A stretch of 64,000 nucleotides of DNA from Taudactylus pleione (lineage: Eukaryota; Chordata; Amphibia; Anura; Myobatrachidae): NCBI GenBank assembly GCA_031769625.1, contig JAUIMM010000699.1, positions 1,054,001-1,118,000 of the forward strand. Reading direction: 5' to 3'. Made by a program: the position numbers and the translations under genes. Below are positions 45,450 through 58,892 of the stretch, in pieces (within the stretch, counting starts at the first letter, position 1; each line of letters starts with the position of its first letter). Below the pieces are notes generated by a model. That model saw only the letters and a list, made by a program, of their open reading frames with translations, made no database searches and was not told the origin of the DNA.

Positions 45450-48400
45450 ACTTTGTGATATCTCCTCTTGTAGCAAACCAAGACAGCTCAAAATTTCACT
45501 GGATGTGTTGAAGACCAAGACCCACAAATGTGATGTGAAATGGTTTTTCTCCCATGTTGCGTTTAAGAGAAAACAGCAATTGCTCATTTTAGGCCAAAAT
45601 GCATTGAAAGCAATGGAAACAACAAAAGCGCATACTTTGTGATATCTCCTCTTGTAACAAACACAGACAGCTCAAAATTTCACTGGATGTGTTGAAGACC
45701 AAGACCCACAAATGTGATGTGAAATGGTTTTTCTCCCATGTTGCGTTTAAGAGAAAACAGCAAATGCACGTTTTAGACCAAAATGCATTGAAAGCAATGG
45801 AAGCAACAAAATTGCATACTTTGTGATATCTCCTCTTGTAGCAAACACAGACAGCTCAAAATTTCACTGGATGTGTTGAAGACCAAGACCCACAAATGTG
45901 ATGTGAAATGGTTTTTCTCCCATGTTGCGTTTAAGAGAAAACAGCAATTGCTCATTTTAGGCCAAAATGCATTGAAAGCAATGGAAATAACAAAAGCGCA
46001 TACTTTGTGATATCTCATCTTGTAGCAAACACAGACAGCTCAAAATTTCACTGGATGTGTTGAAGACCAAGACCCACAAATGTGATGTGAAATGGTTTTT
46101 CTCCCATGTTGCATTTAAGAGAAAACAGCACTTCCTCATTTTAGGCCAAAATGCATTGAAAGCAATGGAAACAACAAAAGCACATACTTTGTGATATCTC
46201 CTCTTGTAGCAAACACAGACAGCTCAAAATTTCACTGGATGTGTTGAAGACCAAGAACCACAAATGTGATGTGAAATGGGTTTACTCCCATGTTGCGTTT
46301 AAGAGAAAACAGCAATTGCTCGTTTTAGGCCAAAATGCATTGAAAGCAATGGAAACAACAAAAGCGCATACTTTGTGTTATCTCCTCTTGTAGCAAGCAC
46401 AGACAGCTCAAAATTTCACTGGATGTGTTGAAGACCAAGACCCACAAATGTGATGTGAAATGGTTTTTCTCCCATGTTGCGTTTAAGAGAAAACAGCAAT
46501 TGCTCATTTTAGGCGAAAATGCATTGAAAGCAATGGAAACAACAAAAGCGCATACTTTGTGATATCTCCTCCCTTAGCAAACACAGACAGCTCAAAATTT
46601 CACTGGATGTGTTGAAGACCAAGACCCGCAAATTTGATGTGAAATGGTTTTTCTCCCATGTTGCGTTTAAGAGAAAACAGCAAATGCACGTTTTAGGCCA
46701 AATTGCATTGAAAGCAATGGAAGCAACAAAATTGCATACTTTGTGATATCTCCTCTTGTAGCAAACACAGACAGCTCAAAATTTCACTGGATGTGTTGAA
46801 GACCAAGACCCACAAATGTGATGTGAAATGGTTTTTCTCCCATGTTGCGTTTAAGAGAAAACAGCAATTGCTCATTTTAGGCGAAAATGCATTGAAAGCA
46901 ATGGAAACAACAAAAGTGCATACTTTGTGATATCTCCTCCCTTAGCAAACACAGACAGCTCAAAATTTCACTGGATGTGTTGAAGACCAAGACCCGCAAA
47001 TTTGATGTGAAATGGTTTTTCTCCCATGTTGCGTTTAAGAGAAAACAGCAAATGCACGTTTTAGGCCAAATTGCATTGAAAGCAATGGAAGCAACAAAAT
47101 TGCATACTTTGTGATATCTCCTCTTGTAGCAAACACAGACAGCTCAAAATTTCACTGGATGTGTTGAAGACCAAGACCCACAAATGTGATGTGAAATGGT
47201 TTTTCTCCCATGTTGCGTTTAAGAGAAAACAGCAATTGCTCATTTTAGGCCAAAATGCATTGAAAGCAATGGAAACAACAAAAGCGCATACTTTGTGATA
47301 TCTCCTCCCATAGCAAACACAGACAGCTCAAAATTTCACTGGATGTGTTGAAGACCAAGACCCACAAATGTGATGTGAAATGGTTTTTCTCCCATGTTGC
47401 GTTTAAGAGAAAACAGCAAATGCACGTTTTAGGCCAAATTGCATTGAAAGCAATGGAAGCAACAAAATTGCATACTTTGTGATATCTCCTCTTGTAGCAA
47501 ACCAAGACAGCTCAAAATTTCACTGGATGTGTTGAAGACCAAGACCCACAAATGTGATGTGAAATGGTTTTTCTCCCATGTTGCGTTTAAGAGAAAACAG
47601 CAATTGCTCATTTTAGGCCAAAATGCATTGAAAGCAATGGAAACAACAAAAGCGCATACTTTGTGATATCTCCTCTTGTAACAAACACAGACAGCTCAAA
47701 ATTTCACTGGATGTGTTGAAGACCAAGACCCACAAATGTGATGTGAAATGGTTTTTCTCCCATGTTGCGTTTAAGAGAAAACAGCAAATGCACGTTTTAG
47801 ACCAAAATGCATTGAAAGCAATGGAAGCAACAAAATTGCATACTTTGTGATATCTCCTCTTGTAGCAAACACAGACAGCTCAAAATTTCACTGGATGTGT
47901 TGAAGACCAAGACCCACAAATGTGATGTGAAATGGTTTTTCTCCCATGTTGCGTTTAAGAGAAAACAGCAATTGCTCATTTTAGGCCAAAATGCATTGAA
48001 AGCAATGGAAATAACAAAAGCGCATACTTTGTGATATCTCCTCTTGTAGCAAACACAGACAGCTCAAAATTTCACTGGATGTGTTGAAGACCAAGACCCA
48101 CAAATGTGATGTGAAATGGTTTTTCTCCCATGTTGCATTTAAGAGAAAACAGCACTTCCTCATTTTAGGCCAAAATGCATTGAAAGCAATGGAAACAACA
48201 AAAGCACATACTTTGTGATATCTCCTCTTGTAGCAAACACAGACAGCTCAAAATTTCACTGGATGTGTTGAAGACCAAGAACCACAAATGTGATGTGAAA
48301 TGGGTTTACTCCCATGTTGCGTTTAAGAGAAAACAGCAATTGCTCGTTTTAGGCCAAAATGCATTGAAAGCAATGGAAACAACAAAAGCGCATACTTTGT

Positions 48401-50300
48401 GTTATCTCCTCTTGTAGCAAGCACAGACAGCTCAAAATTTCACTGGATGTGTTGAAGACCAAGACCCACAAATGTGATGTGAAATGGTTTTTCTCCCATG
48501 TTGCGTTTAAGAGAAAACAGCAATTGCTCATTTTAGGCGAAAATGCATTGAAAGCAATGGAAACAACAAAAGCGCATACTTTGTGATATCTCCTCCCTTA
48601 GCAAACACAGACAGCTCAAAATTTCACTGGATGTGTTGAAGACCAAGACCCGCAAATTTGATGTGAAATGGTTTTTCTCCCATGTTGCGTTTAAGAGAAA
48701 ACAGCAAATGCACGTTTTAGGCCAAATTGCATTGAAAGCAATGGAAGCAACAAAATTGCATACTTTGTGATATCTCCTCTTGTAGCAAACACAGACAGCT
48801 CAAAATTTCACTGGATGTGTTGAAGACCAAGACCCACAAATGTGATGTGAAATGGTTTTTCTCCCATGTTGCGTTTAAGAGAAAACAGCAATTGCTCATT
48901 TTAGGCCAAAATGCATTGAAAGCAATGGAAACAACAAAAGCGCATACTTTGTGATATCTCCTCTTGTAGCAAACACAGACAGCTCAAAATTTCACTGGAT
49001 GTGTTGAAGACCAAGACCCACAAATGTGATGTGAAATGGTTTTACTCCCATGTTGCGTTTAAGAGAAAACAGCAATTGCTCATTTTAGGCCAAAATGCAT
49101 TGAAAGCAATGGATACAACAAAAGCGCATACTTTGTGATATCTCCTCTTGTAGCAAACCCAGACAGCTCAAAATTTCACTGGATGTGTTGAAGACCAAGA
49201 CCAACAAATGTGATGTGAAATGGTTTTTCTCCCATTTTGCGTTTAAGAGAAAACAGCAATTGTTCGTTTTAGGCCAAAATGCATTGAAAGCAATGGATAC
49301 AACAAAAGCGCATACTTTGTGATATCTCCTCTTGTAGCAAACACAGACAGCTCAAAATTTCACTGGATGTGTTGAAGACCAAGAGACACAAATATGATAT
49401 GAAATGGTTTTTCTCCCATGTTGCATTTAAGAGAAAACAGCAATTGCACGTTCTAGACCAAAATGCATTGAAAGCAATGGAAGCAACAAAATTGCATACT
49501 TTGTGATATCTCCTCTTGTAGCAAACACAGACAGCTCAAAATTTCACTGGATGTGTTGAAGACCAAGACCCACAAATGTGATGTGAAATGGTTTTACTCC
49601 CATGTTGCGTTTAAGAGAAAACAGCAATTGCTCATTTTAGGCCAAAATGCATTGAAAGCAAAGGAGACAACAAAAGCGCATACTTTGTGATATCTCCTCT
49701 TGTAGCAAACCCAGACAGCTCAAAATTTCACTGGATGTGTTGAAGACCAAGACCAACAAATGTGATGTGAAATGGTTTTTCTCCCATGTTGCGTTTAAGA
49801 GAAAACAGCAATTGCTCGTTTTAGGCCAAAATGCTTTGAAAGCAATGGAAACAACAAAAGCGCATACTTTGTGATATCTCCTCTTGTAGCAAACAGAGAC
49901 AGCTCAAAATTTCACTGGATGTGTTGAAGACCAAGACCCACAAATGTGATGTGAAATGTTTTTTCTCCCATGTTGCGTTTAAGAGAAAACAGCAAATGCA
50001 CGTTTTAGACCAAAATGCATTGAAAGCAATGGAAGCAACAAAATTGCATACTTTGTGATATCTCCTCTTGTAGCCAACACAGACAGCTCAAAATTTCACT
50101 GGATGTGTTGAAGACCAAGACCCGCAAATGTGATGTGAAATGGTTTTTCTCCCATGTTGCATTTAAGAGAAAACAGCAATTGCTCATTTTAGGCCAAAAT
50201 GCATTGAAAGCAATGGAAATAACAAAAGTGCATACTTTGTGATATCTCCTCTTGTAGCAAACACAGACAGCTCAAAATTTCACTGGATGTGTTGAAGACC
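45450..50300. repeat. Large satellite duplication, copy 2 (offset 6,992 bp, 38 monomers)
   Basis: Counterpart of about 38.45-43.3 kb. Private differences are few ('ctcatcttg' at 46016, 'gatatgaaatgg' near 49398). The right edge is near 50.3 kb, where 'ccaagaacc' replaces the expected 'ccaagaccc'. Confidence 0.82.
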
Positions 50301-53300
50301 AAGAACCACAAATGTGATGTGAAATGGGTTTACTCCCATGTTGCGTTTAAGAGAAAACAGCAATTGCTCGTTTTAGGCCAAAATGCATTGAAAGCAATGG
50401 AAACAACAAAAGCGCATACTTTGTGTTATCTCCTCTTGTAGCAAGCACAGACAGCTCAAAATTTCACTGGATGTGTTGAAGACCAAGACCCACAAATGTG
50501 ATGTGAAATGGTTTTTCTCCCATGTTGCGTTTAAGAGAAAACAGCAATTGCTCATTTTAGGCGAAAATGCATTGAAAGCAATGGAAACAACAAAAGCGCA
50601 TACTTTGTGATATCTCCTCCCTTAGCAAACACAGACAGCTCAAAATTTCACTGGATGTGTTGAAGACCAAGACCCGCAAATTTGATGTGAAATGGTTTTT
50701 CTCCCATGTTGCGTTTAAGAGAAAACAGCAAATGCACGTTTTAGGCCAAATTGCATTGAAAGCAATGGAAGCAACAAAATTGCATACTTTGTGATATCTC
50801 CTCTTGTAGCAAACACAGACAGCTCAAAATTTCACTGGATGTGTTGAAGACCAAGACCCACAAATGTGATGTGAAATGGTTTTTCTCCCATGTTGCGTTT
50901 AAGAGAAAACAGCAATTGCTCATTTTAGGCCAAAATGCATTGAAAGCAATGGAAACAACAAAAGCGCATACTTTGTGATATCTCCTCTTGTAGCAAACAC
51001 AGACAGCTCAAAATTTCACTGGATGTGTTGAAGACCAAGACCCACAAATGTGATGTGAAATGGTTTTACTCCCATGTTGCGTTTAAGAGAAAACAGCAAT
51101 TGCTCATTTTAGGCCAAAATGCATTGAAAGCAATGGATACAACAAAAGCGCATACTTTGTGATATCTCCTCTTGTAGCAAACCCAGACAGCTCAAAATTT
51201 CACTGGATGTGTTGAAGACCAAGACCAACAAATGTGATGTGAAATGGTTTTTCTCCCATTTTGCGTTTAAGAGAAAACAGCAATTGTTCGTTTTAGGCCA
51301 AAATGCATTGAAAGCAATGGATACAACAAAAGCGCATACTTTGTGATATCTCCTCTTGTAGCAAACACAGACAGCTCAAAATTTCACTGGATGTGTTGAA
51401 GACCAAGAGACACAAATATGATGTGAAATGGTTTTTCTCCCATGTTGCATTTAAGAGAAAACAGCAATTGCACGTTCTAGACCAAAATGCATTGAAAGCA
51501 ATGGAAGCAACAAAATTGCATACTTTGTGATATCTCCTCTTGTAGCAAACACAGACAGCTCAAAATTTCACTGGATGTGTTGAAGACCAAGACCCACAAA
51601 TGTGATGTGAAATGGTTTTACTCCCATGTTGCGTTTAAGAGAAAACAGCAATTGCTCATTTTAGGCCAAAATGCATTGAAAGCAAAGGAGACAACAAAAG
51701 CGCATACTTTGTGATATCTCCTCTTGTAGCAAACCCAGACAGCTCAAAATTTCACTGGATGTGTTGAAGACCAAGACCAACAAATGTGATGTGAAATGGT
51801 TTTTCTCCCATGTTGCGTTTAAGAGAAAACAGCAATTGCTCGTTTTAGGCCAAAATGCTTTGAAAGCAATGGAAACAACAAAAGCGCATACTTTGTGATA
51901 TCTCCTCTTGTAGCAAACAGAGACAGCTCAAAATTTCACTGGATGTGTTGAAGACCAAGACCCACAAATGTGATGTGAAATGTTTTTTCTCCCATGTTGC
52001 GTTTAAGAGAAAACAGCAAATGCACGTTTTAGACCAAAATGCATTGAAAGCAATGGAAGCAACAAAATTGCATACTTTGTGATATCTCCTCTTGTAGCCA
52101 ACACAGACAGCTCAAAATTTCACTGGATGTGTTGAAGACCAAGACCCGCAAATGTGATGTGAAATGGTTTTTCTCCCATGTTGCATTTAAGAGAAAACAG
52201 CAATTGCTCATTTTAGGCCAAAATGCATTGAAAGCAATGGAAATAACAAAAGTGCATACTTTGTGATATCTCCTCTTGTAGCAAACACAGACAGCTCAAA
52301 ATTTCACTGGATGTGTTGAAGACCAAGACCCACAAATGTGATGTGAAATGGTTTTTCTCCCATGTTGCGTTTAAGAGAAAACAGCAAATGCACGTTTTAG
52401 GCCAAAATGCATTGAAAGCCATGGAAGCAACAAAATTGCATACTTTGTGATATCTCCTCTCGTAGCAAACCCAGACAGCTCAAAATTTCACTGGATGTGT
52501 TGAAGACCAAGACCAACAAATGTGATGTGAAATGGTTTTTCTCCCATGTTGCGTTTAAGAGAAAACAGCAATTGCTCGTTTTAGGCCAAAATGCATTGAA
52601 AGCAATGGAAACAACAAAAGCGCATACTTTGTGATATCTCCTCTTGTAGCAAACACAGACAGCTCAAAATTTCACTGGATGTGTTGAAGACCAAGACCCA
52701 CAAATGTGATGTGAAATGGTTTTTCTCCCATGTTGCGTTTAAGAGAAAACAGCAATTGCTCATTTTAGGCCAAAATGCATTGAAAGCAATGGAAATAACA
52801 AAAGCGCATACTTTGTGATATCTCCTCTTGTAGCAAACACAGACAGCTCAAAATTTCACTGGATATGTTGAAGACCAAGAGCCACAAATATGATGTGAAA
52901 TGGTTTTTCTCCCATGTTGCGTTTAAGATAAAACAGCAATTGCTCGTTTTAGGCCAAAATACATTGAAAGCAATGGAAACAACAAAAGCGCATACTTTGT
53001 GATATCTCCTCTTGTAGCAAACCCAGACAGCTCAAAATTTCACTGGATGTGTTGAAGACCAAGACCAACAAATGTGATGTGAAATGGTTTTTCTCCCATG
53101 TTGCGTTTAAGAGAAAACAGCAATTGCTCGTTTTAGGCCAAAATGCATTGAAAGCAATGGAAACAACAAAAGCGCATACTTTGTGATATCTCCTCTTGTA
53201 GCAAACAGAGACAGCTCAAAATTTCACTGGATGTGTTGAAGACCAAGACCCACAAATGTGATGTGAAATGGTTTTTCTCCCATGTTGCGTTTAAGAGAAA

Positions 53301-54100
53301 ACAGCAAATGCACGTTTTAGACCAAAATGCATTGAAAGCAATGGAAGCAACAAAATTGCATACTTTGTGATATCTCCTCTTGTAGCCAACACAGACAGCT
53401 CAAAATTTCACTGGATGTGTTGAAGACCAAGACCCGCAAATGTGATGTGAAATGGTTTTTCTCCCATGTTGCATTTAAGAGAAAACAGCAATTGCTCATT
53501 TTAGGCCAAAATGCATTGAAAGCAATGGAAATAACAAAAGTGCATACTTTGTGATATCTCCTCTTGTAGCAAACACAGACAGCTCAAAATTTCACTGGAT
53601 GTGTTGAAGACCAAGACCCACAAATGTGATGTGAAATGGTTTTTCTCCCATGTTGCATTTAAGAGAAAACAGCAAATGCACGTTTTAGGCCAAAATGCAT
53701 TGAAAGCCATGGAAGCAACAAAATTGCATACTTTGTGATATCTCCTCTTGTAGCAAACCCAGACAGCTCAAAATTTCACTGGATGTGTTGAAGACCAAGA
53801 CCCACAAATGTGATGTGAAATGGTTTTTCTCCCATGTTGCGTTTAAGAGAAAACAGCAATTGCTCGTTTTAGGCCAAAATGCTTTGAAAGCAATGGAAAC
53901 AACAAAAGCGCATACTTTGTGATATCTCCTCTTGTAGCAAACAGAGACAGCTCAAAATTTCACTGGATGTGTTGAAGACCAAGACCCACAAATGTGATGG
54001 GAAATGGTTTTTCTCCCATGTTGCGTTTAAGAGAAAACAGCAAATGCACGTTTTAGACCAAAATGCATTGAAAGCAATGGAAGCAACAAAATTGCATACT
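50300..54100. repeat. Second large satellite duplication, copy 2 (offset 9,016 bp, 49 monomers)
   Basis: Counterpart of about 41.3-45.1 kb. Its first part (about 50.3-52.2 kb) also matches about 48.3-50.2 kb at 2,024 bp, giving three versions of the same 11-monomer string. Confidence 0.8.
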
Positions 54101-55310
54101 TTGTGATATCTCCTCTTGTAGCAAACACAGACAGCTCAAAATTTCACTGGATGTGTTGAAGACCAAGACCCACAAATGTGATGTGAAATGGTTTTTCTCC
54201 CATGTTGCGTTTAAGAGAAAACAGCAAATGCACGTTTTAGGCCAAAATGCATTGAAAGCCATGGAAGCAACAAAATTGCATACTTTGTGATATCTCTTCT
54301 CGAAGCAAACCCAGACAGCTCAAAATTTCACTGGATGTGTTGAAGACCAAGACCAACAAATGTGATGTGAAATGGTTTTTCTCCCATGTTGCGTTTAAGA
54401 GAAAACAGCAATTGCTCGTTTTAGGCCAAAATGCATTGAAAGCAATGGAAACAACAAAAGCGCATACTTTGTGATATCTCCTCTTGTAGCAAACACAGAC
54501 AGCTCAAAATTTCACTGGATGTGTTGAAGACCAAGACCCACAAATGTGATGTGAAATGGTTTTTCTCCCATGTTGCGTTTAAGATAAAACAGCAATTGCT
54601 CGTTTTAGGCCAAAATACATTGAAAGCAATGGAAACAACAAAAGCGCATACTTTGTGATATCTCCTCTTGTAGCAAACCCAGACAGCTCAAAATTTCACT
54701 GGATGTGTTGAAGACCAAGACCAACAAATGTGATGTGAAATGGTTTTTCTCCCATGTTGCGTTTAAGAGAAAACAGCAATTGCTCGTTTTAGGCCAAAAT
54801 GCATTGAAAGCAATGGAAACAACAAAAGCGCATACTTTGTGATATCTCCTCTTGTAGCAAACAGAGACAGCTCAAAATTTCACTGGATGTGTTGAAGACC
54901 AAGACCCACAAATGTGATGTGAAATGGTTTTTCTCCCATGTTGCGTTTAAGAGAAAACAGCAAATGCACGTTTTAGACCAAAATGCATTGAAAGCAATGG
55001 AAGCAACAAAATTGCATACTTTGTGATATCTCCTCTTGTAGCCAACACAGACAGCTCAAAATTTCACTGGATGTGTTGAAGACCAAGACCCGCAAATGTG
55101 ATGTGAAATGGTTTTTCTCCCATGTTGCGTTTAAGAGAAAACAGCAATTGCTCATTTTAGGCCAAAATGCATTGAAAGCAATGGAAATAACAAAAGTGCA
55201 TACTTTGTGATATCTCCTCTTGTAGCAAAGACAGACAGCTCAAAATTTCACTGGATGTGTTGAAGACCAAGACCCACAAATGTGATGTGAAATGGTTTTT
55301 CTCACATGTT

Positions 55311-58300
55311 GCGTTTAAGAGAAAACAGCAACAGCTCGTTTTAGGTCAAAATGCATTGAAAGCAATGGAAACAACAAAAGCGCATACTTTGTGATATCTC
55401 CTCTTGTAGCAAACACAGACAGCTCAAAATTTCACCAAATGTGTTGAAGAACAAGACCCACAAATGTGATGTGAAAAGGTTTTTCTCCCGTGTTGCGTTT
55501 AAGAGAAAACAGCAAATGGTTGTTTTAGACCAAAATGCATTGAAAGCAATGAAAACAACAAAAGCGCATACTTTGTGATATCTCCTCTTGTAGCAAACAC
55601 AGACAGCTCAAAATTTCACCAAATGTGTTGAAGACTAAGACCCACAAATGTGATGTGAAATCGTTTTTCTCCCATGTTGCATTTAAGAGAAAACAGCAAT
55701 TGCTCGTTTTAGGCCAAAATGCATTGAAAGCAATGGAAACAACAAAAGTGCATACTTTGTGATATCTCCTCTTGTAGCAAACACAGACAGCTCAAAATTT
55801 CACCAAATGTGTTGACGAACAAGACCCACAAATGTGATGTGAAATGGTTTTTCTCCCATGTTGTATTTTAGAGAAAACAGCAAATGCTCGTTTTAGGCCA
55901 AAACGCATTGAAAGCAATGGAAACAACAAAAGCGCATACTTTGTGATATCTCCTCTTGTAGCAAACACAGACAGCTCAAAATTTCACCAAATGTGTTGAA
56001 GACCAAGACCCACAAATGTGATGTGAAATGGTTTTTCTCCCATGTTACGTATAAGAAAAATCATCAAATGCTAATTTTAGGCCAAAATGCATTGAAAGCA
56101 ATGGAAACAACAAAAGCGCATACTTTGTGATATATCCTCTTGTAGCAAACACAGACAGCTCAAAATTTCACCGAATGTGTTGAAGACCAAGCCCCACAAA
56201 TGTGATGTGAAATGGTTTTTCTCCCATGTCGCGTTTTAGAGAAAACAGCAAATGCTCGTTTTAGGCCAAAATGCATTGAAAGCAATGGAAACAACAAAAG
56301 CACATACTTTGTGATATCTCCTCTTGTAGCAAACACAGACAGCTCAAAATTTCACCAAATGTGTTGAAGACCAAGACCCACAAATGTGATGTGAAATGGT
56401 TTTTCTCCCATGTTGCGTTTAAGAAAAAACAGCAAATGCTCGTTTTAGGCCAAAATGCATTGAAAGCAATGGAAACAACAAAAACGCATACTTTGTGATA
56501 TCTCCTCTTGTAGCAAACAGAGACAGCTCAAAATTTCACTGGATGTGTTGAAGACCAAGACCCACAAATGTGATGTGAAATGGTTTTTCTCCCATGTTGC
56601 GTTTAAGAAAAAACAGCAAATGCTCGTTTTAGGCCAAAATGCATTGAAAGCAATGGAAGCAACAAAAGCACATACTTTGTGATATCTCCTCTTCTAGCAA
56701 ACACAGACAGCTCAAAATTTCACCAAATGTGTTGAAGACCAAGACCCACAAATGTGATGTGAAATGGTTTTTCTCCCATGTTGCGTTTAAGAAAAAACAT
56801 CAAATGCTCATTTTAGGCCTAAATGCATTGAAAGCAATGGAAACATCAAAAGCGCATACTTTGTGATATCTCCTCTTGTAGCAAACACAGACAGATCAAA
56901 ATTTCACCGAATTTGTTGAAGACCAAGACCCACAAATGTGATGTGAAATGGTTTTTCTCCCATGTCGCGTTTTAGAGAAAACAGCAAATGCTCGTTTTAG
57001 GCCAAAATGCATTGAAAGCAATGGAAACAACAAAAGCACATACTTTGTGATATCTCCTCTTGTAGCAAACACAGACAGCTCAAAATTTCACTGGATGTGT
57101 TGAAGACCAAGACCCACAAATGTGATGTGAAATGGTTTTTCTCCCATGTTGTGTTTAAGAAAAAACAACAAATGCTCGTTTTAGGCCAAAATGCATTGAA
57201 AGCAATGGAAATAACAAAAGCGCATACTTTGTGATATCTCCTCTTGTAGCAAACAGAGACAGCTCAAAATTTCACCGAATGTGTTGAAGAACAAGACCCA
57301 CAAATGTGATGTGAAATTGTTTATCTCCCATGTTGTAATTAAGAGAAAACAGCAAATGCTCATTTTAGGCCAAAATGTATTGAAAGGTTGGAAACAACAA
57401 AAGCGCATACTTTGTGATATCTCCTCTTGTAGCAAACACAGAAAGCTCAAAATTTCACTGAATGTGTTGAAGAACAAGACCCACAAATGTGATGTGAAAT
57501 GGTTTTTCTCCCATGTCGCGTTTTAGAGAAAACAGCAAATGCTCGTTTTAGGCCAAAATGCATTGAAAGCAATGGAAACAACAAAAGCACCTACTTTGTG
57601 ATATCTCCTCTTGTAGCAAACACAGACAGCTCAAAATTTCACCAAATGTGTTGAAGACCAAGACCCACAAATGTGATGTGAAATGGTTTTTCTCCCATGT
57701 TGTGTTTAAGAAAAAACAGCAAATGCTCGTTTTAGGCCAAAATGCATTGAAAGCAATGGAAACAACAAAAGCGCATACTTTGTGATATCTCCTCTTGTAG
57801 CAAACAGAGACAGCTCAAAATTTCACCGAATGTGTTGAAGAACAAGACCCACAAATGTGATGTGAAATGGTTTTTCTCACATGTTGCGTTTAAGAGAAAA
57901 CAGCAACTGCTCGTTTTAGGTCAAAATGCATTGAAAGCAACGGAAACAACAAAAGCGCATACTTTGTGATATCTCCTCTTGTAGCAAACACAGACAGCTC
58001 AAAATTTCACCAAATGTGTTGAAGAACCAGACCCACAAATGTGATGTGAAAAGGTTTTTCTCCCGTGTTGCGTTTAAGAGAAAACAGCAATTGCTCGTTT
58101 TAGGCCAAAATGCATTGAAAGCAATGGAAACAACAAAAGCGCATACTTTGTGATATCTCCTCTTGTAGCAAACACAGACAGCTCAAAATTTCAACAAATG
58201 TGTTGACGAACAAGACCCACAAATGTGATGTGAAATGGTTTTTCTCCCATGTTGTATTTTAGAGAAAACAGCAAATGCTCATTTTAGGCCAAAACGCATT

Positions 58301-58579
58301 GAAAGCAATGGAAACAACAAAAGCGCATATTTTGTGATATCTCCTCTTGTAGCAAACACAGACAGATCAAAATTTCAAAAAATGTGTTGAAGACCAAGAC
58401 CCACAAATGTGATGTGAAATGGTTTTTCTCCCATGTCGCATTTAAGAGAAAACAGCAAATGCTCATTATAGGCCAAAATGCATTGAAAGCAATGGAAACA
58501 ACAAAAGCGCATACTTTGTGATATCTCCTCTTGTAGCAAACACAGAAAGCTCAAAATTTCACCGAATGTGTTGAAGACC
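55311..58579. repeat. 184-bp satellite array, type B (diverged) left part
   Basis: From about 55.3 kb monomers switch to 'caccaaatg' or 'caccgaatg' (some 'caaaaaatg') for 'cactggatg', with 'caaatgctcg' for 'caattgctc' and many private substitutions ('tgttgtattttag', 'catgtcgcg', 'tgacgaacaag'). The phase slips by 1 bp near 57390. A few A-like monomers occur (near 56.54 and 57.09 kb). Higher divergence between neighbours means weaker homogenisation than in the A blocks. Confidence 0.93.
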
Positions 58580-58892
58580 TCGCCCCTAGAGGTCACCTGT
58601 GATTCAGCTCTTAGGCCTCTGGAAGTGATTTGCAGCCAGGGACTGTCTGGAGTGTCCCTCCACAGGGAGGATGGAGGGCCTGCCGGGAGATGGTGGAGGA
58701 GATCCCTGGGTCCTTGAAGTCTCTGAGGGCCCAGATCCTGGAGGTGGTGGAGGTCCTCTTTCCCAGCCTGCTGGAAGTACTGGCCGACTGGTGGTGGTGC
58801 TCTCCAGGCTGGATGTGGCCATGGAAGATGGTGAGAGCCAGATTTTGGACCCCATGCTGCATGGCCCCCCTGTGAGTGGCGATTTAACTTCA
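58580..58892 (+). mobile_element. Tx1-like LINE, 5' end fragment (third copy), 3' truncated
   Basis: 313 bp matching the first 301 bp of the full LINE (17241-17541), beginning at the identical base right after satellite 'gaagacc'. It includes the leader, the ORF1 ATG at 58671 and the first codons of ORF1, then breaks at 'gatttaacttca' and passes straight into satellite 'tgttgcgtttaag'. The 'ca' at 58891-58892 is shared by both sides. It differs from copies 1 and 2 by a 12-bp in-frame insertion near 58757-58772 and about ten substitutions. About 36-38 bp of satellite are missing. LINEs are normally truncated at the 5' end, so losing everything but the 5' end points to a later deletion or recombination. 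Confidence 0.93.

Larger units (their letters stand above)
35032..55310. repeat. 184-bp satellite array, type A, central block (about 110 monomers)
   Basis: Continuous type A monomers in constant phase: landmarks from 36205 to 54973 stay at multiples of 184, so no net indel in about 19 kb. Rare variants such as 'ggcgaaaatgc', 'cacttcctc', 'tgttctagacc' (as 'cacgttctagacc'), 'caaacagagac' and 'gatgggaaatgg' recur at fixed spacings and reveal nested duplications. No gene or mobile element inside. Confidence 0.96.
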
